A stretch of DNA of 64,000 nucleotides, taken from Siphonodentalium dalli (lineage: Eukaryota > Mollusca > Scaphopoda > Gadilida > Siphonodentaliidae). The position numbers and the translations under genes are program-made. The DNA lies in contig CP136069.1 of the NCBI GenBank assembly GCA_032622095.1, positions 159,455,043 to 159,519,042 of the forward strand. Reading direction: 5' to 3'. The notes under the pieces were generated by a model that saw nothing but the letters and a program-made list of their open reading frames with translations, did not search any database and was not told where the DNA came from. Of this stretch, positions 11,831-26,166 are shown piece by piece (the stretch's first letter is position 1; every line of letters begins with the position of its first letter).

Positions 11831-13020
11831 CTTGAGTCCGAAATAGGGACGGGAGGGTCACCAAAACTGATACAAAATATTTTTATGAATTAAATCACAT
11901 TTGGTGTCGTTTGCGTCACGGATGGCTAGCGGATATGCACTATCGTTGATAATATTGCTATTCGCCGATATCCACATATAAGTTATATACAGTCACAAGG
12001 CCATCTCCATATCATTTTAAGTAGTTGGGCGTTCACATTTCACAATCCCGACATATGGTGACCCACATAAGTCACTTGAACAATTATATCTTCTTAACAG
12101 TCATATTTATATGGGAATGGCAATCAAGGCATTCACACAATGAGCTAGCAAAAAGAGATAACTAGAAGAAGCATTAAACGTATATTTATCATTCTATTGA
12201 AGAGATACATATATTCGTGCAAACTGAGAGACCTCGAACCGTCAGAGGATTGCATATATATAATAACAAAATTTAGTCTGTTCCATTCAATACAGTTTCC
12301 ACAAAAAGTTACAATTTTTCAAGAGATATGGAAGGCCTGTTCAAAAATAGTGGTCACAGTGTGCAGTCAAATATAGTTTCTTCTGATATACAAGAAAATG
12401 CAGTTAGTAGCACAAGACTTTCAGGATCCTACCAATACTGACATCTGACAAGGGTTTTATAACAGACTCATCGACTGATTTAAACAACTCAAAATCTCGC
12501 TCTGTGCCTGGCACATGTAGCTGATATATGTGCGCAGCAACATTTCGTTTAAACTAAGAATATTTAGCCAATATATAGCACCATGAACAGAGGAGCACCT
12601 GGAAATTTCTATGAAACATCTGTATCTTCGTGGAGATATGATAGCCAGGTGTCCTCGAGATCTTAGTCCAACCCACTAGATTGATTGATACATCTCAATA
12701 TGTAAAACCCAATTATCATCTTTTATCGAACTAATGTGTTTATGATGTTCATGTATCATATTATAACGTCTAATGTATACGCAGTTGTAAATACATAAAT
12801 ACTTCATTATTGGTGGAACGGATTAATCGCGATAAACAGAATGACAATTGACAAGGTGAGCCACTACTTATATTCCATGACTGTAATAATCATGTTTTGT
12901 GATGCTATTTGAATATACAATTTATGAGAAAACGTATAACACTTTAAGCAAGAGCATTCTCTATTCCCAACAAATATCCCCAGCATACATTAACCTGGGC
13001 AACGCCGGGTAACCCTGCTA
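11831..13020. other. Intergenic, nothing coding recognised
   Basis: No supported gene. Near 12990-13020 a fragment ACCTGGGCAACGCCGGGTAA leads into a truncated copy of the TATATATGCGAGG hairpin family. Confidence 0.4.
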
Positions 13021-13639
13021 GTGTTCTTATATATGCGAGGCCCCCTATAGGGATCAGACGGTCCCCATACCATCAAAATACAACTGCAACAACAACATAT
13101 ATGGGAGACTCGCATATTTCAGGAAGCTCTAGTCATGGAAGGGTTAAGAGTCGGCTAAGCATGTTCTTATCTTTGATATCCATCGCCGTATACTCGGCAT
13201 CAAGGTATTTCACAATCGGTGTGGTCCCGGTGATCGGTTTAGATGCCATTTAATGCCAGGCTTTGACAACTCGTCTTAAGAGTAAACAGTTAAAGCTTCA
13301 CGGTAATGGGCACGGCATCCTTTTTCTCGGCTATTATTTCACACGCGTGCTTTTAATGAGAAAATGCAAAAGGAGGGGAACTGTATACCAGCGTAATTAC
13401 TGTGAACATAAACAAATTCAATACACGTGTACTCAAGAAAAGCTTGATACCGACGACTCGGACCGAACTACCACCCACCAACTCCGCCCCTCCCCGACAC
13501 CCCTGCGAAATTACATGTTTATACCCAATTGTATATAGCTTATTTCCCATGGCAATAATATTTTGTAACACATAAACCAAACAAAATAAAAAAAAGTTAC
13601 AAGCAAAGATATGATATCTATAATTTTCTAGATTTTCAA

Positions 13640-14350
13640 GAACATCGATCAACAAGAGGACCATGCACCAGGTGTGGCATATAATTCGCCCGATGGTCTG
13701 TTTCAAAGTTAATTTTAAAAAATATACCATAACAGTTGAAGAGATCACCTGAGCAAAACAAAAACAAAAACCTAAATTTTCTAAGTATAAAAGGCTCATA
13801 ACCACTCTGAGTTTCTGGCGAATATTATTTAACATTCCCGGATTCAAACATATATATATAGCTCAATGGTATATTGAGCCAATTCAGCCGCATATACCAA
13901 GTTTGATGGTGATCAAGAAACCCTAACTATAGAGTTAACTGAAACCAAGCAACACGAATTTTCCAAGTCGAAAAAGATCCGCAGCGCTGGTAAAAAAAAA
14001 ACATTGGGCGGACAGAACCTATAAAATCGAACTCGGCTTGCATGTATATTTTATGGTTTTAATCCAGCATTTCAAATATCATTCCATCAAGTCTTCATTG
14101 ACTGAAGTCCGGAATTAAAGCAAGAAAACCCGAACTCGACCTATATTTTATGATTGTATAAGCGTGCATGCTAAAATCATTCCAATCAGTCAACTTTAAC
14201 TTTTTAACTAAATTTATCATCCAGAAGCGAAAATTGAACCCAAATTTCAACAAAGGGTCGTAACTCTGATAAAAATGGGTGAACGGAACCCACAATCGAA
14301 CTAGATCTGTATTTTATGGTTGTAAACCTGCATACCATATTTCGTCCCAT
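13640..14350. repeat. Degenerate dispersed repeats, opposite orientation
   Basis: Blocks with AATCGAACT.G.TCTGTATTTTATGGTTGTA and TCATTCCAATCAGTCAA recur about every 100-150 bp. They look like the complement of the GGAGTTATGCCCC family. A 164-codon minus-strand ORF (13353-13847) crosses this and is probably spurious. Confidence 0.4.
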
Positions 14351-17287
14351 TCAGTCAATATTGAAGGTACGTCCGCGCGCTGACATTGTTGCCAGTCAAT
14401 CTGGCATATAATGCCATGCAGTTGCAAACATTCAATATCGGATTAATATAACTTCTGCCATGCATTATTAACGACAAATCACCGTATACAACAGGGAGCA
14501 ATAATGAGCGTTCCCTTTTAGCCTCTTCGTGGTCAAAGGAATACAATAAAGAACGTGTATATGCATGTGTGAAACACCGAAAACATCGGAAAATTAAAAA
14601 AAATTGTTTAGGGGGGCTTATATTTAGTGTATATATCAACATATCTTGTCCCTGCTTTCAAATTCGTAGACATAATTGGAGTTTCAAATGCATGAGTTTC
14701 TTGTCGCTGCTGGTGATGGGCACCCCTCCCCTGGGATGTGACTCGAGTCATTACCCACTCCAGATCACTCCCTCCCCCTGTATTATACGCATGTGCATGA
14801 ACACTCTATATATACGCAGCGTGGCATTATGTCTTTGGGGAGATTATCGTTTAGAAATAGATATAATCAGAACTCGTCCGAAATGGTGATTTGTTTATAA
14901 ACATAAGAACTTGGAGTTTACAAAACGAAGTGGCATTTTCGTTCAGGTCGATGTACAAGTCATTAATCTACCAGTGTTTGTGTTGTAAATTGTTCTTAAG
15001 CATGTTATAACGAGCTAGCATGATCTCGAACACACACACATATATTTGACTCGGTCAAATGCAGGAGAACTTTCTCAAGAGAACACGTGAATCGAATCGA
15101 AATATTTTATATACAGCTCCCACTCCATTAAACGAACATGGCTCATTTGAAACCAATCTGCAAGGGAGGGTTCAGTCCTCTTGCTAAGTGATGTGAACAC
15201 TGCCTCCACGTACACATATAAACGTAAGAAAACCTTACATTCGTATCGGCTAGAATTCATATTGCATTATTCTGAGAAACTGAACTGCCAATATTCATTT
15301 GAAACTGGCTATATATAGATTACATAACAATGAATTGTAAACCGCACAACTCTTAAATAAACAATTGTTAGATTTATTACATTTTGTATACGTGATGGCA
15401 GTGATCAGCGTATAGAAGGGACTGAACACTGCATAGCAGTTTGATTGAACCTCCAATTTATATATATTAGCCTATATAACTATGTAGAGAGATCGTTATA
15501 CTATATAGCCTAAACGAAATAGCGATCTACAGACTATATATATATATACTTGTATATAAAATGCCACAATAATATCCCTTTTCCAGCTGTTGTTCTAGTT
15601 TTGTCACTACAAAGTTAAATAAACGCTCTTTATATGTTACCATATCAGGAATATATTTCCAAGTTACGCTCTTTATACTTAATCCTCAATAAATATACTT
15701 CACATTATAGCGGGTAGTCCCAGTTCCATACTGCATTTTTGTGTGTGAGCCGTTATCGCAATCAACATTGAATTAATTACCCAGGAGAAATTCCATAATT
15801 GTTAGCTACCCAAAGCAAATTCGCACACAAAATCACTTAAATCGTGAAATTTCGAGTTGGCCTTCACATAGAGTGAAGTATAGACACTACATTATTAAGG
15901 AACAGGTAATAACTATATAAGAAATAGATTACCTGCACTGTTTTTTTTCTGCTTCACAGTTACACCACGTATATATGCTTAGTCTTAAAGTACATGGTTA
16001 TACACTTCCCTGTCACAAAATCAGAAAGTTCCTATTTTTTGTACTTGTGGAATGTGATATCTGCGGGTGTAAGAGTATAGAGATTCATGACATGATCTAC
16101 ATACAGTTCGCCCAGTTATGATCTTGTATTAAACATTTACAAATAGCATAGTTATATAGATGGTGCCAAAACTCAGAATTGGTCATTCTCGCATTGTTTA
16201 AATTTGAGTAAAAAAGCTACCTATGATCTCCCAAACGTGAACACAAAATACCCAGGAATTCCCAAATCAGCCTGTTCTCTTGGAAATATAAGCTCATATA
16301 TATAGTGGACTTATTTCATGGGACTGAAATAATTAAGCTCATATTGGCATTATTTAGATGTTAAATAACCCTATATCGGCCTAAACGCTGGTTAATAAAA
16401 TAGCCCTCTATGGGACTATTTCAATATGAACTAAGCCCGTAATTTGCTCACGCCTTACCAAGCAGAATAGCAGATGTACCCTCTTTATAATGTATTTTCA
16501 CTGTGGCCATCCTCACGACATAACAGATATAAGTCCACTATGGGCTTATTTATTTCGGAATCAAATAAGTCCAATATAAACTAATGTGAATATGGAGTTC
16601 AAATATGAAAATATTGCATGTTCAACTACTTTCATATTGCCGCTATATAGTATGATGAACGCTCTTTATCTTTACCATATCAGGGGAAATTAACAACGAA
16701 CTGTTGCTATACAGGTCGGAGTCCGTCAATATCCGTCTAAGAAGTTTATGAAACTTGGCATATGGCTTTCGCGTGGGACAGTCTATAGGGTTCGGTTCGA
16801 CCATTTCTGACGGAGTTATGCCCCTTTTCTTCGATTGGGAATTTACTGATTATTTTGTTGTCAGGATGATAATTTGAATAATATTTGACAGATGACCGGT
16901 ATTTTCAAACAGACACAAATTGTCTACGTAATTTGGAAGGAGGTAAATTGGTTGACAAATACACGAAATTTTGATATACCGACTGCATGCGCTCTTGCCA
17001 TAATCACCAATTGTGTTCACAACCATTTTCAAGCTGTTTTCAATTTTTCGCATAAAAGTTAAACAAACGCTCTTTATTTTTACCATATCAGGAATATACT
17101 AACACGGAACGCTCGTCGTTTCTGTTCCATGCCGTGCTGTTTTGTGTTTTATTTTTCTGTTTTGTGTTTGGGATCTAACACATTTTTGTATGGCGCCAAT
17201 AGTTCAAGCGTTTATCGACCTATTTGAATAGGGTGGAAATTCAAAAGCGATTATTACTAGTTGCATTTTGGAGCGCAAACCTTCCAA
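14351..17287. repeat. Gene-free stretch with dispersed AACGCTCTTTAT motif
   Basis: No convincing ORF. The phrase AACGCTCTTTAT followed by TACCATATCAGGAA occurs at about 15622, 16658 and 17066, with a partial one at 15666. Otherwise unremarkable AT-rich DNA. Confidence 0.45.
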
Positions 17288-17715
17288 GTTCCTTTATGGG
17301 GGAGGTCAATTGAACATGCAAATCTGCGGAGCAAAAGTTACAGAGTTGCACATACTTCTGAGTGTGACTTGATGTGGTATTGAAAACAACAGGTATTAAT
17401 CTGGCGGGTCCGCTTGGTAAATTATAAAATTTTGCAATAAATATATTTTTGATAATTTTTTTCTGGAAATTGGAATTACATCACTTGACCTACATTTGAA
17501 AAATCAATATTTGAAAAATCAGTATTAAAAAATAAATTCACTAACATTATAATGGAACAAGTTCCAAGCGGACCCGCCAGATAAATACCTGTTGTTTTCA
17601 TCAATACCGCACCAAGTCACACTCAGAAGTATGTGCAACTCTGTAACTTTTGCTCCGCAGATTTGCATGGAAATCCCCATTCAAAATTGGTCACTTGACC
17701 TCCCTCTTAAAGGTT
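17288..17715. mobile_element. Foldback element with ~150-bp arms
   Basis: The left arm (GGGGGAGGTCAA, then ATGCAAATCTGCGGAGCAAA, then CTGGCGGGTCCGCTTGG) is matched in reverse complement by the right arm (CCAAGCGGACCCGCCAG to TTGACCTCCC). The centre is AT-rich. A partial relative (TAACTTTTGCTCCG..ATTTG.ATGGAAA) lies at 26060-26095. Confidence 0.7.
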
Positions 17716-19430
17716 ATCTGTCCTATTAAACATAATAAAACCATCATCTATGTTTTATATACCATAATTGTTCTTAGATCGGACCCACGAGCCCACTAAT
17801 GTAAAGTGTTATGCATGGTTTTATGGCAAGTTTCAACTCGTATATATACCGGTATTGAATTCGTGTCAGCTTAGCAAAAATACCAATGCTCGTCTCTAAT
17901 AAGTATTAAAGAGCGTCTATCCTGCAGTCGACCCAAAAATGGCATATACTAAAGAGCGTTCTTAGTCATGACCGTTTTACTCGTTTTCAACATAAATCTG
18001 ATGGATGCTTTTCTTTATTTTTTTCGATGACTGTGCCATACAACTGCATGATGGCGATAGCAAGTATTTTTTTTTCCGATTTGATTTGCCTGGTGAGCTT
18101 AGGGCCGCCTATAAGCAATTTTGTCAAATAAAATCGGACAGTGCATATATAGACCTGATATATGGTCTTCGAATTTAGGTCTGATCCGACCATTTCTGAC
18201 AGTTATTGATCCTTTTCGACTTAGAATTGCTTATTATTTCGTTGACTGGATGAGGACTTTCGAGAATAGTGTCTGATGAATTCCATAGACTTTGAATTTA
18301 CTGATCATATTAACAACATGGATAGTTTGAACTTGGCAAAGTTTCATCCAATGATTGCTGCCATAATTGAAGCTTTCGCTTCTAAAAAAAAAGCGCACCC
18401 AAAAAAGTGCCACCTTTTTCAGGAGACGGTGGCTAAGTGGACAGACATTTCAACAGCATACAATCGCACATGAATATATATAACTATGTGCCATTATAAG
18501 ATTATATAACTATGTGCCATTATAAGATTTAAGAGTGTACGTCTTGATAGAAGTTTTGCTTGGAATCATCTTAATGGTTTTGGACATTATCGAATGCATT
18601 GCGTCAACGTCGATGAGACTTTCTTCAGACGGTCATACATGAATAAAACAGGTCTTGATCATGTTTACATCAGTTTATCATTATTATGTTGGCGGCTTTT
18701 TCAGCAGGAACTATTTTTTAAAACCGATAATGGACTTGTGTTGATAACTTTGGTAATATTTAATTTTTGGAATATTCTTCAACCTCCTTAAAATCATATT
18801 GTTTCTGGACACTCATTATTCTCGTCATAAATTGTTGTTAAAAGAGTAAGAATTAAATAAACAATTATGTCAATATAAATGTATTTGCTCAAGTTACCAC
18901 ACGTACAACCCGAAACTTCTATTTCTAAGTAGAAAGGGGGCATAACTGCGTTCATCGGACCGTGACAGAATTCGAACTTGATCTGCATGCATATTCTCTC
19001 AAGTGTGAACCACGTGCAAAATATCAAGAAAAGGGGACATAACTCCGTCAAAAATCATTGGACAGTGACCATATTCGAACTTAGCCCGCGTACGTCTTCT
19101 CCATTGTTAACCACGTATACGAAATAATGAAACACATCAAGAAATTATGTTGAATATTGGTCAAGTTGCCATCCGGACATCCCGAAAACATCCGGACAGC
19201 CCGAAAACTCTGTTAAAATCATCGGATCTGACCAAATTCGAACTTGGTCTGCATCTTCTCAAATGTGAACCACGTACCAAACAAATATCAAGAAATTCTT
19301 TGATATTATATCGAACCTACATATATGAGATTCTGATTGCTAGATATCGGCTTCCAGAAGAGACTTTTTATCATGTTTGAATTTGGTGAAAGATTATACG
19401 CTTATGATTATGGCGCCCTTTGCAGAGGCC
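17716..19430. repeat. Gene-free stretch with dispersed repeats
   Basis: Complement copies of the AACGCTCTTTA motif lie at 17905 and 17950. Diverged GTTATGCCCC/TTCGAACTTGGTCTGC repeats lie at 18180-18260 and 18900-19290. A 26-bp direct tandem duplication (TATAACTATGTGCCATTATA core) is at 18479-18530. No gene supported. Confidence 0.4.
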
Positions 19431-19908
19431 TATGCATACATACTATAGGGGTAAAACGGGGAATAATTTTTTTAATTTTACCGCAAATTGAATTTTTTGT
19501 GCATTTATAAAACTATTCTATGGTCGCAAAAAATGTTTAGTCACATATCCTAATTCAGGAAACCGAATTTTAAGCATCAGTATGTTCCATTAGATTCAAT
19601 GGACATGTATGCATGGTGATGAACATTTCAACACAAACATACCTCAATGAGAATCTGGTAAGATTAATTATATTATATATATGTGCACTTGGGGTAATAT
19701 GGACACCCTGTGTCAATGGGAAGATATATTATGTTGTATATATCTTAAATTGCACATCAAAATACTGTTGGTAACAGTTTGTCATCAGGATGTTTCAGTA
19801 TTAAAACAAAACCAAAATGAAGAAAAACTTAATTAATTTATTCACATATATGAAATGGAAATAGTCACTTTTTGCAACTGCTAGATGGTAAACAATTTGA
19901 GGACGCAA

Positions 19909-19946
19909 TTGTCCACATTACCCCACGGCCGGGGTAATATGGACAA
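19909..19946. repeat. Hairpin TTGTCCACATTACCCC / GGGGTAATATGGACAA
   Basis: 16-bp arms with one mismatch and a 6-nt loop (ACGGCC). The right-arm word GGGGTAATATGGACA also occurs alone at about 19692, 220 bp upstream. Could be abutting transposon ends; no ORF explains it. Confidence 0.5.
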
Positions 19947-20238
19947 CTGACCCACAACATTGCCAACGGTTGTTTCATGAAGTATATTTCCAGATCTAGT
20001 ACGTTAAAAGTTAATGGGCATGTGTGGTTCTCAATATGTAAAAATATAATCCCCCATTCCACCATGATTGTCGTGTGTGATTGGTGCAATTTTGTTTAAG
20101 GGGTCCATAACACAACGCTTTACCTAATACGTATTTAATGCATGGTCTAATTTGTCGGGAAAATAAACATTGTATAATATTTGCAATCACAATAATTTGT
20201 GCAGGTATCGTGAAAACCCACAAATTCCATTCACCAGT

Positions 20239-20647
20239 TTAAAGATATATTATCCGAATTAACGCTCCTAAATTACTATTTCTTTGGCTTCGGGGGGTAA
20301 AAATTATTTGATTCGAGTCGAGAAACCCACTCATCAAAGCTCAGAATGATCAGATATCGATTGTTTAAGTTTGTTATTTCTCGAGATGTGCAATTGTTTG
20401 TGGCCCAGAAAAATGTGATCAAACGTACGGTCTCGGACAACATTGCGAATGAAGATGGATAACTCAAAAATCAAGTGGTAATACGGCCAAATTTCGGGAT
20501 ACTTAAGTGATCATACGGGCCGATGATACGGCCATATTTTGTTGATAAATAAATCGATTCTGATAACTAAATGTTATTTTGAAGAAATATCGCTGTTGCT
20601 GTATCTTGATGATATGGGGACCATCTGATCGAATTGAGTACTTTTAA
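20239..20647. mobile_element. TTAA foldback MITE, copy C (degenerate)
   Basis: Contains AACGCTCCTAAATTACTATT, TTGATTCGAGTCGAGAAACC and the terminal GAATTGAGTACTTTTAA. The right arm has decayed. Confidence 0.55.
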
Positions 20648-22395
20648 CGCTGAAAACTAGTACAAAAATCAGAACTGAGAACGCTCTTCGTTATCTGGCC
20701 ACCAAACATCTTATTAATAAAGGGGAACGTACACTAAATCCGGTCATTTAAGGGACCCTCTCCTTTTATACTCAACAGAATATATGCAACAATTAAATTA
20801 ATGAATTTGAGCCGTGGATTTAGTGCAAAATACACTCATATGCTCTACGAACGATGCAAACAACATGGTAATTATAATGAAAATGAATTTATGACTCCAG
20901 TCACAAATAATTTAGTGTACACTACCCTATACAATGTAATGGGTTTATATAGGTCCGATCTAATTATTTTCTGGTGTAGAAAGATGGTGGTTTTATGGTG
21001 TCAAATCGAACATGGTATTTTAAAACTATAAGTTAATATTATATAGCATATGCCTATACCTAAGGTATGCTGTTATATGCTTTTTCAATTTTCAGTGATA
21101 ATTTGAATTATTTGGTTGTGGAAATAAAATTATACGCAACAATCAAGCAACAGACCAGTGTTCCATGTTTCAGTGATAAATGGGAGTTTGGGATATGGGA
21201 CCCAAATACAGGATATTTTATTTTTGCGGCGCTTGCGTTGCTATGCTATGCTATGCTTTAATTGTCAAAGCTGCAAATTAATGCAGAACATGGATATATA
21301 CATATATACAATGGGTTCCGAGTTGTTATGGTTTGTCGAAACATTGTCCTGCATGGCATAGGTTATTGATGTATGGTGATGAAAATTTCAATACAAACAT
21401 ACCTGACATGTGGTGGATCTGAAACCAAAATGTACATACATTAGATGCCCTGACTGCTCACTGTGCTCAGTGAGTAATCCTCTTAATTTAGTTTAACAAT
21501 TTAGTAATGATTGAATAATGATTCTATAAAATGATTACCTCCCCCCATTTCCTACAATTTTATTCCCTTTCATCTCATTTTGAACTTCAATCATTAACGA
21601 TCTATGACCTCATCTCCTCCAAATATTGCACAGAAATAGTATACATTCTATGTTATTGGCTGACGATGGACGAATATTAATAGTATGTTTCTTCTTTTCG
21701 AAACAAATGTAAACATTCTATATCTTTAAAAACAAAATTTAAATAATTCTGTGATTTCTTTATATCCTCCGGTTTTGGGGACAGGTGGGGAGACAGCCTA
21801 TTGCAGTTATAAATGCGTCCCCCAATAGCTCATTGTTTGTATATATTAATTATGTAAACAAAATGTTATATTGAATAAATAATCATAGAGTCAATCATAG
21901 TCATAGAAAGAGTTCTTACCTTAATTCACTTTGAATAATTCAATGAATGTTTCCTTGACGAGTTTCAAAATATCAGTTGGTTTATTGTACAAACAGTTCA
22001 CTTCAAATAACTCCCATACATTCCTCACGAGTCACCGCATATCGTATAGGATATTATTCTTGGTCAATTGGTCTGAAAGTATCGTTAGTCTGAAACTTTG
22101 GAAAGTTTTAAGACCGTGAAATATGAAGGGATATAGAATGCATGAAAGTCTGTAAACCTTCTCCAAGCAGTATGTTACTTATTAACAAGAGCGAGTTTTC
22201 ATTGGCCAATAAAATATCAGATTCTATCGCAAACACGCCCCGTCATTCTGCGACTGGTGCCGAATCTCCAGTGATTCCATTGTAGTCCGCGTAGAAAGTT
22301 AATGATGCAGTTTGATTCGATGTTAATTGGCTATGAATCGGTTAAATGTTCGATCTAGTTAACCCTTTCATTACGGGAGCTTCCTGAATTATTGG
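20648..22395. other. Intergenic, no gene recognised
   Basis: Short ORFs only, none with a motif or flanking splice signals I could support. Confidence 0.35.
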
Positions 22396-22490
22396 GAAAC
22401 CCCTGTACCAATGCATTCTCTTATATATGCGAGTCGACCATAGGTCGCCTCGCATATATAAGATAATGCATTGGCCTAACAAATTATATA
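22396..22490. repeat. Hairpin repeat family, best copy
   Basis: CCAATGCATTCTCTTATATA, then TGCGAGTCGACCATAGGTCG, then the complement ending TAATGCATTGGCCTAACAA. Near-perfect palindrome of about 75 bp. Dispersed copies share the TTGTTAGGCCAATGCATTCT end. Confidence 0.65.
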
Positions 22491-24480
22491 TATTTTTTTA
22501 TAATTGTTAAAAATGTAAGATTTTTTTTTTTTTAAATTGTTAAAGGCACGTGAGGCCTTAGTTGTCGAAAATATTCATATTTGTTCCAATCACCGTAAAC
22601 AGAAAAAACATTAGAATGCATACAGTTTCGTTCATATATACCATGACTATCGCGTAAACAGCATGTTATCATAAAGACCTACTATAGTTTACCTAAGCAA
22701 GAGCCTGATTGTGTTACAGAAGACAGCACAATGCTACTGGCTAATCACACAAAAATGGCATAAACGCTCTTTATTAGTTCCATATCAGGAATTCGCCAAC
22801 AAAGAACGCTCTTTATGTGTACCATCATAATATAAACAAACACCAGAAAAGTAACTTTTTATGCTTTTGTTTACATAACAATGGTCAAATATATGACAAT
22901 AACATACTGTTTATGCGATACTTCTTATTTGTATACGGACAAAGTCTGTCTACATTTTGATGTTCTTTCTGTTTATGGCGGTTTTTGACGGGTGGAAATA
23001 TTTTTACAGGATAACCACCGCCAAGGCCAACCGTACCTTTAAAGAATGTAAGAAAAAATGATAAAAATGGTTATAGAATGTAAGACAAAATTATAAAAAA
23101 AATTATAAAAATTGTTAAAGAATGTAAAAACATTTATAAAAAAAATGATGAAAATTGTTAAAGAATGTAAGAAAAACTGTCTCGCATATATAAGAGAATG
23201 GTCGTCTCGCATATATAAGATAATGCATCACATTGGCGGGAGGTTTGGGGCCGCTCTTTAAAAATACGCTCTTTAAAAAATCGTCAGTTGTGGGTTGCAC
23301 CCCACAATTTACTCAAACAAAAGATCGCACCCCACAAGTATTCATGGGTATGTGCAGTCACCCCACACGTATACTTTGGCCAGTACGTCCGTCTGTCGAG
23401 CCGTCCGCTTTTTTCGTTTCCGGATGATAACTTTAGTAAGTCTATAAACTGAATGGAATTTCGTATGTGAGTTTACCAGCACAAAATACAGGTCAGGTTC
23501 GAATTCGGGTTCCACCCGCCAATTTTCACCAGAGTTACGGCCCCTTTTTGTCCGAATTTGCACCCAATTTTTTTTTCCGGATGATAACTTTATTAAGTCT
23601 GAACTTAATTAAATGAAATTTGGTATGTGAGTTTACGAGCAAAAAATATTATACAGGTCAAGTTCGAATTTGGGTTCCGCCCGCCAATTTGCACCAGAGT
23701 TATGGCCCTTTGTTGAAATAATCACGGGCGTATATTTTGCCACACCCTAGCGATGCTCTTGTTCTACAGCATGCAAAAGCAAAGAGAGATCGTTGCTATT
23801 CGTTTCCAGATATCGTAAAATAAATACCGCTTCTGCAGAAAGTTCGTGAAAACATGCAGCTGATACATGTCTGCTGCTCCGGTGATTATTTTGACTCATT
23901 TCAGAAAATATATAGAATTTGCATACACGTATATTTCGTGAAAAAGTGAGTAAATTACGGGTGTGAGAAATCAAAACAATTTAACGAAAATTGTAGATTT
24001 ATGAATTGGATATTTTACGCATGCGCACGTGTCAGGCCATGCGCACGGGTGTAGATATGAAACACTATGTAATCCTCCGTAGGATATGGTATCATATAAT
24101 ATGTGATCCTCGTCTCAGGAGTCACTCGTGGCTCAATGAAGGCATGATCATATATCAAAATGAGAGGATATGGTGATCCCATGGAAAGGGGATCATCCTA
24201 AAATAAGAAAATATTTTTATTAACTAAATAACGGAGATATTTGGAGAAGTGTTTTAAAGAGCGTGTCCCAAAACTCCCCCAAGCCCACCCACCCAAGGGA
24301 AGAATTTGACTTATATTTCACCAGAGTTGATCGATTGTGGTGTTGTAATTTCTCATACAAATCTCCGTTATTCAGTAAAAGTTCTTTGTAGAGTTATTAC
24401 CCTTCATATAAAATCACTAAAACAGATAAAGATCGCATATCAAAACCTATGTTATCCTCCGTAGGACCAGATAACGTTTA
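22490..24480. repeat. Mixed repeats, no gene
   Basis: Contains AACGCTCTTTAT motifs (22762, 22805, 23268), low-complexity AATTGTTAAAGAATGTAAGA tandem-like copies (23035-23175), a double TCTCGCATATATAAGA hairpin half (23180-23225), degenerate GGTTCCGCCCGCCAATTT repeats (23400-23720) and a pair of CCTCCGTAGGA palindromes at 24070 and 24452. Confidence 0.45.
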
Positions 24481-25225
24481 TAGTCTACACTCGTGCGCAT
24501 TAGGTGCACGTGTACCATTTCCGAATTTGATACCTCTGAGTGAAATATATTTTACAAGCGATATAGCTATGTGGTAAACAGTTCGCGTTGTGAAGGAATT
24601 TGTGAAGATCAGATCGGAGAGATAAGCTGCGTGTTCGAAACGGTTATCTCCATGTGAAGTGTGGTCGATTAATAGTCGTGATTTGCTAATGACCGAGATA
24701 ATGCACGGAAAGTGTGTCGACTGGCTAATGGTCCATTTACCGCGTGAGCTATCCCAAAATCCAAAGACGACCCAACGATATATAGTGCATGGACGTAAAT
24801 TATTATATGCATCGCTGTATAGTGCATGGTCGATTTCTTGCATATAACACTTCACGAATGCGTACACTGTGTTTAAACCACCACTGGTTTAAACGGACGG
24901 GTGTTGTCGGCTTTTAGTAGGGCCGAACGTATATTCGTTTTGAACATTCCGTTCAATCCAATCAAATCAACTGGAAAAACTTATTAAAACTATAGCACTA
25001 TATTCTTTATAAAAGTGCATATAATCAGCGCTGTCGGTTATTTAAAGCCATATCAGTCAGATCAACATCATGCATAAAAAAAATGCTTCTATGTGACCGC
25101 GCGATGCAGTCATGTAAATATATATACCGTATAAGAATACGTGTTGTCACTCACAATTTCAACAACCATATTTATAGTACTTGTCACGTGGATGTGGCAT
25201 AGACCAGACCCGTGGATGTTTGTGC

Positions 25226-25350
25226 AGCCTATTTCCACACTAATTCAAGCCTATTTCCACACTAATTCAAGCCTATTTCCACACTAATTCAAGCCTATTT
25301 ACACACTAATTCAAACCTATTTACACACTAATTCAAGCCTATTTACACAA
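25226..25350 (+). repeat. 22-bp tandem repeat, ~5.5 copies
   Basis: Unit GCCTATTTCCACACTAATTC plus AA. The last copies change TTTCCACAC to TTTACACAC, so the array has an orderly gradient of variants. Confidence 0.85.
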
Positions 25351-25819
25351 TAATTCACTTAAACTCGTCAAATCAAAACTCCCATGTATTGAATGATCGA
25401 ATTGTATGGCTGCTATATACGATATCATGCAACCTTTCAGTTCTGGTACATGAGCTTGTCGTTGAAAAAAGAGTGTTCCAGCTTTAACATGCAACTTTAG
25501 TGACACATATAATAGTACCAAACGAGGACAACAGATTCATATATGTGTCCAAATTTCTGACCGTCATCGTTCATGGAGGTCTATAAACACCATTACGAAA
25601 ATTCAAACACCATTCAGTCGACCAGAAGCTATATATATATATATTCCAGATTAAAACGTTATAGGAAAGTACCAAAGCGGACCAAGGAGTTAAACAGATT
25701 GCATAATGCGTGTACACATATATCACACCGTAGCTTAATGTTAGCAGTTTTCGACAGGGGCAATAATAGACCCAACTTTCCGAGGTTTCCCAAATGAAAA
25801 AGTGTATTTGTATATATAG

Positions 25820-25975
25820 GATATGCAGGCTCCGGTGGTCGATCGGATGGGTACTAGTCATAACGCCACACCGGCGAAAAGCCACATTTTAATTTGGTGT
25901 GAACGTCACAGTCAATGGTCAAAACGCCACCTAAATTTAGTCAGAACGCCACCTAAATTTGGTCGTAACGCCACA
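25820..25975. repeat. GTGGCGTT minisatellite next to CAGGCTCCGGTGGTCGA
   Basis: After GCAGGCTCCGGTGGTCGATC come about five diverged units of roughly 21-24 bp with core AACGCCACCTAAATTTGGTC. The partner locus at 27476-27610 has the same unit on the other strand beside the same CAGGCTCCGGTGGTCGA word. Confidence 0.6.
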
Positions 25976-26166
25976 TGCTATACTGAAGCTGATCGGATTA
26001 AGAGGGAGGTCGAGTAATTTAATGTAAATGGAGATATACATATATCCGGAGTTCCCACGTGTAACTTTTGCTCCGGATATTTGTATGGAAACGTAAACCA
26101 TCAATATAACATGTTGAACATAAGCGTAACAACTTCACATTATACATTCTGGTATGCATCATGATC

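Noticed and set aside
13353-13847. 164-codon minus-strand ORF
   Set aside because: Hydrophobic and Cys/Phe-rich, crosses two dispersed repeats, has no domain and no splice or promoter context.
24478-24867. 129-codon minus-strand ORF
   Set aside because: Overlapped by an opposing ORF, no motif, composition typical of chance ORFs.
25226-25350. CRISPR-like short repeats
   Set aside because: 22-bp units are directly adjacent with no spacers.
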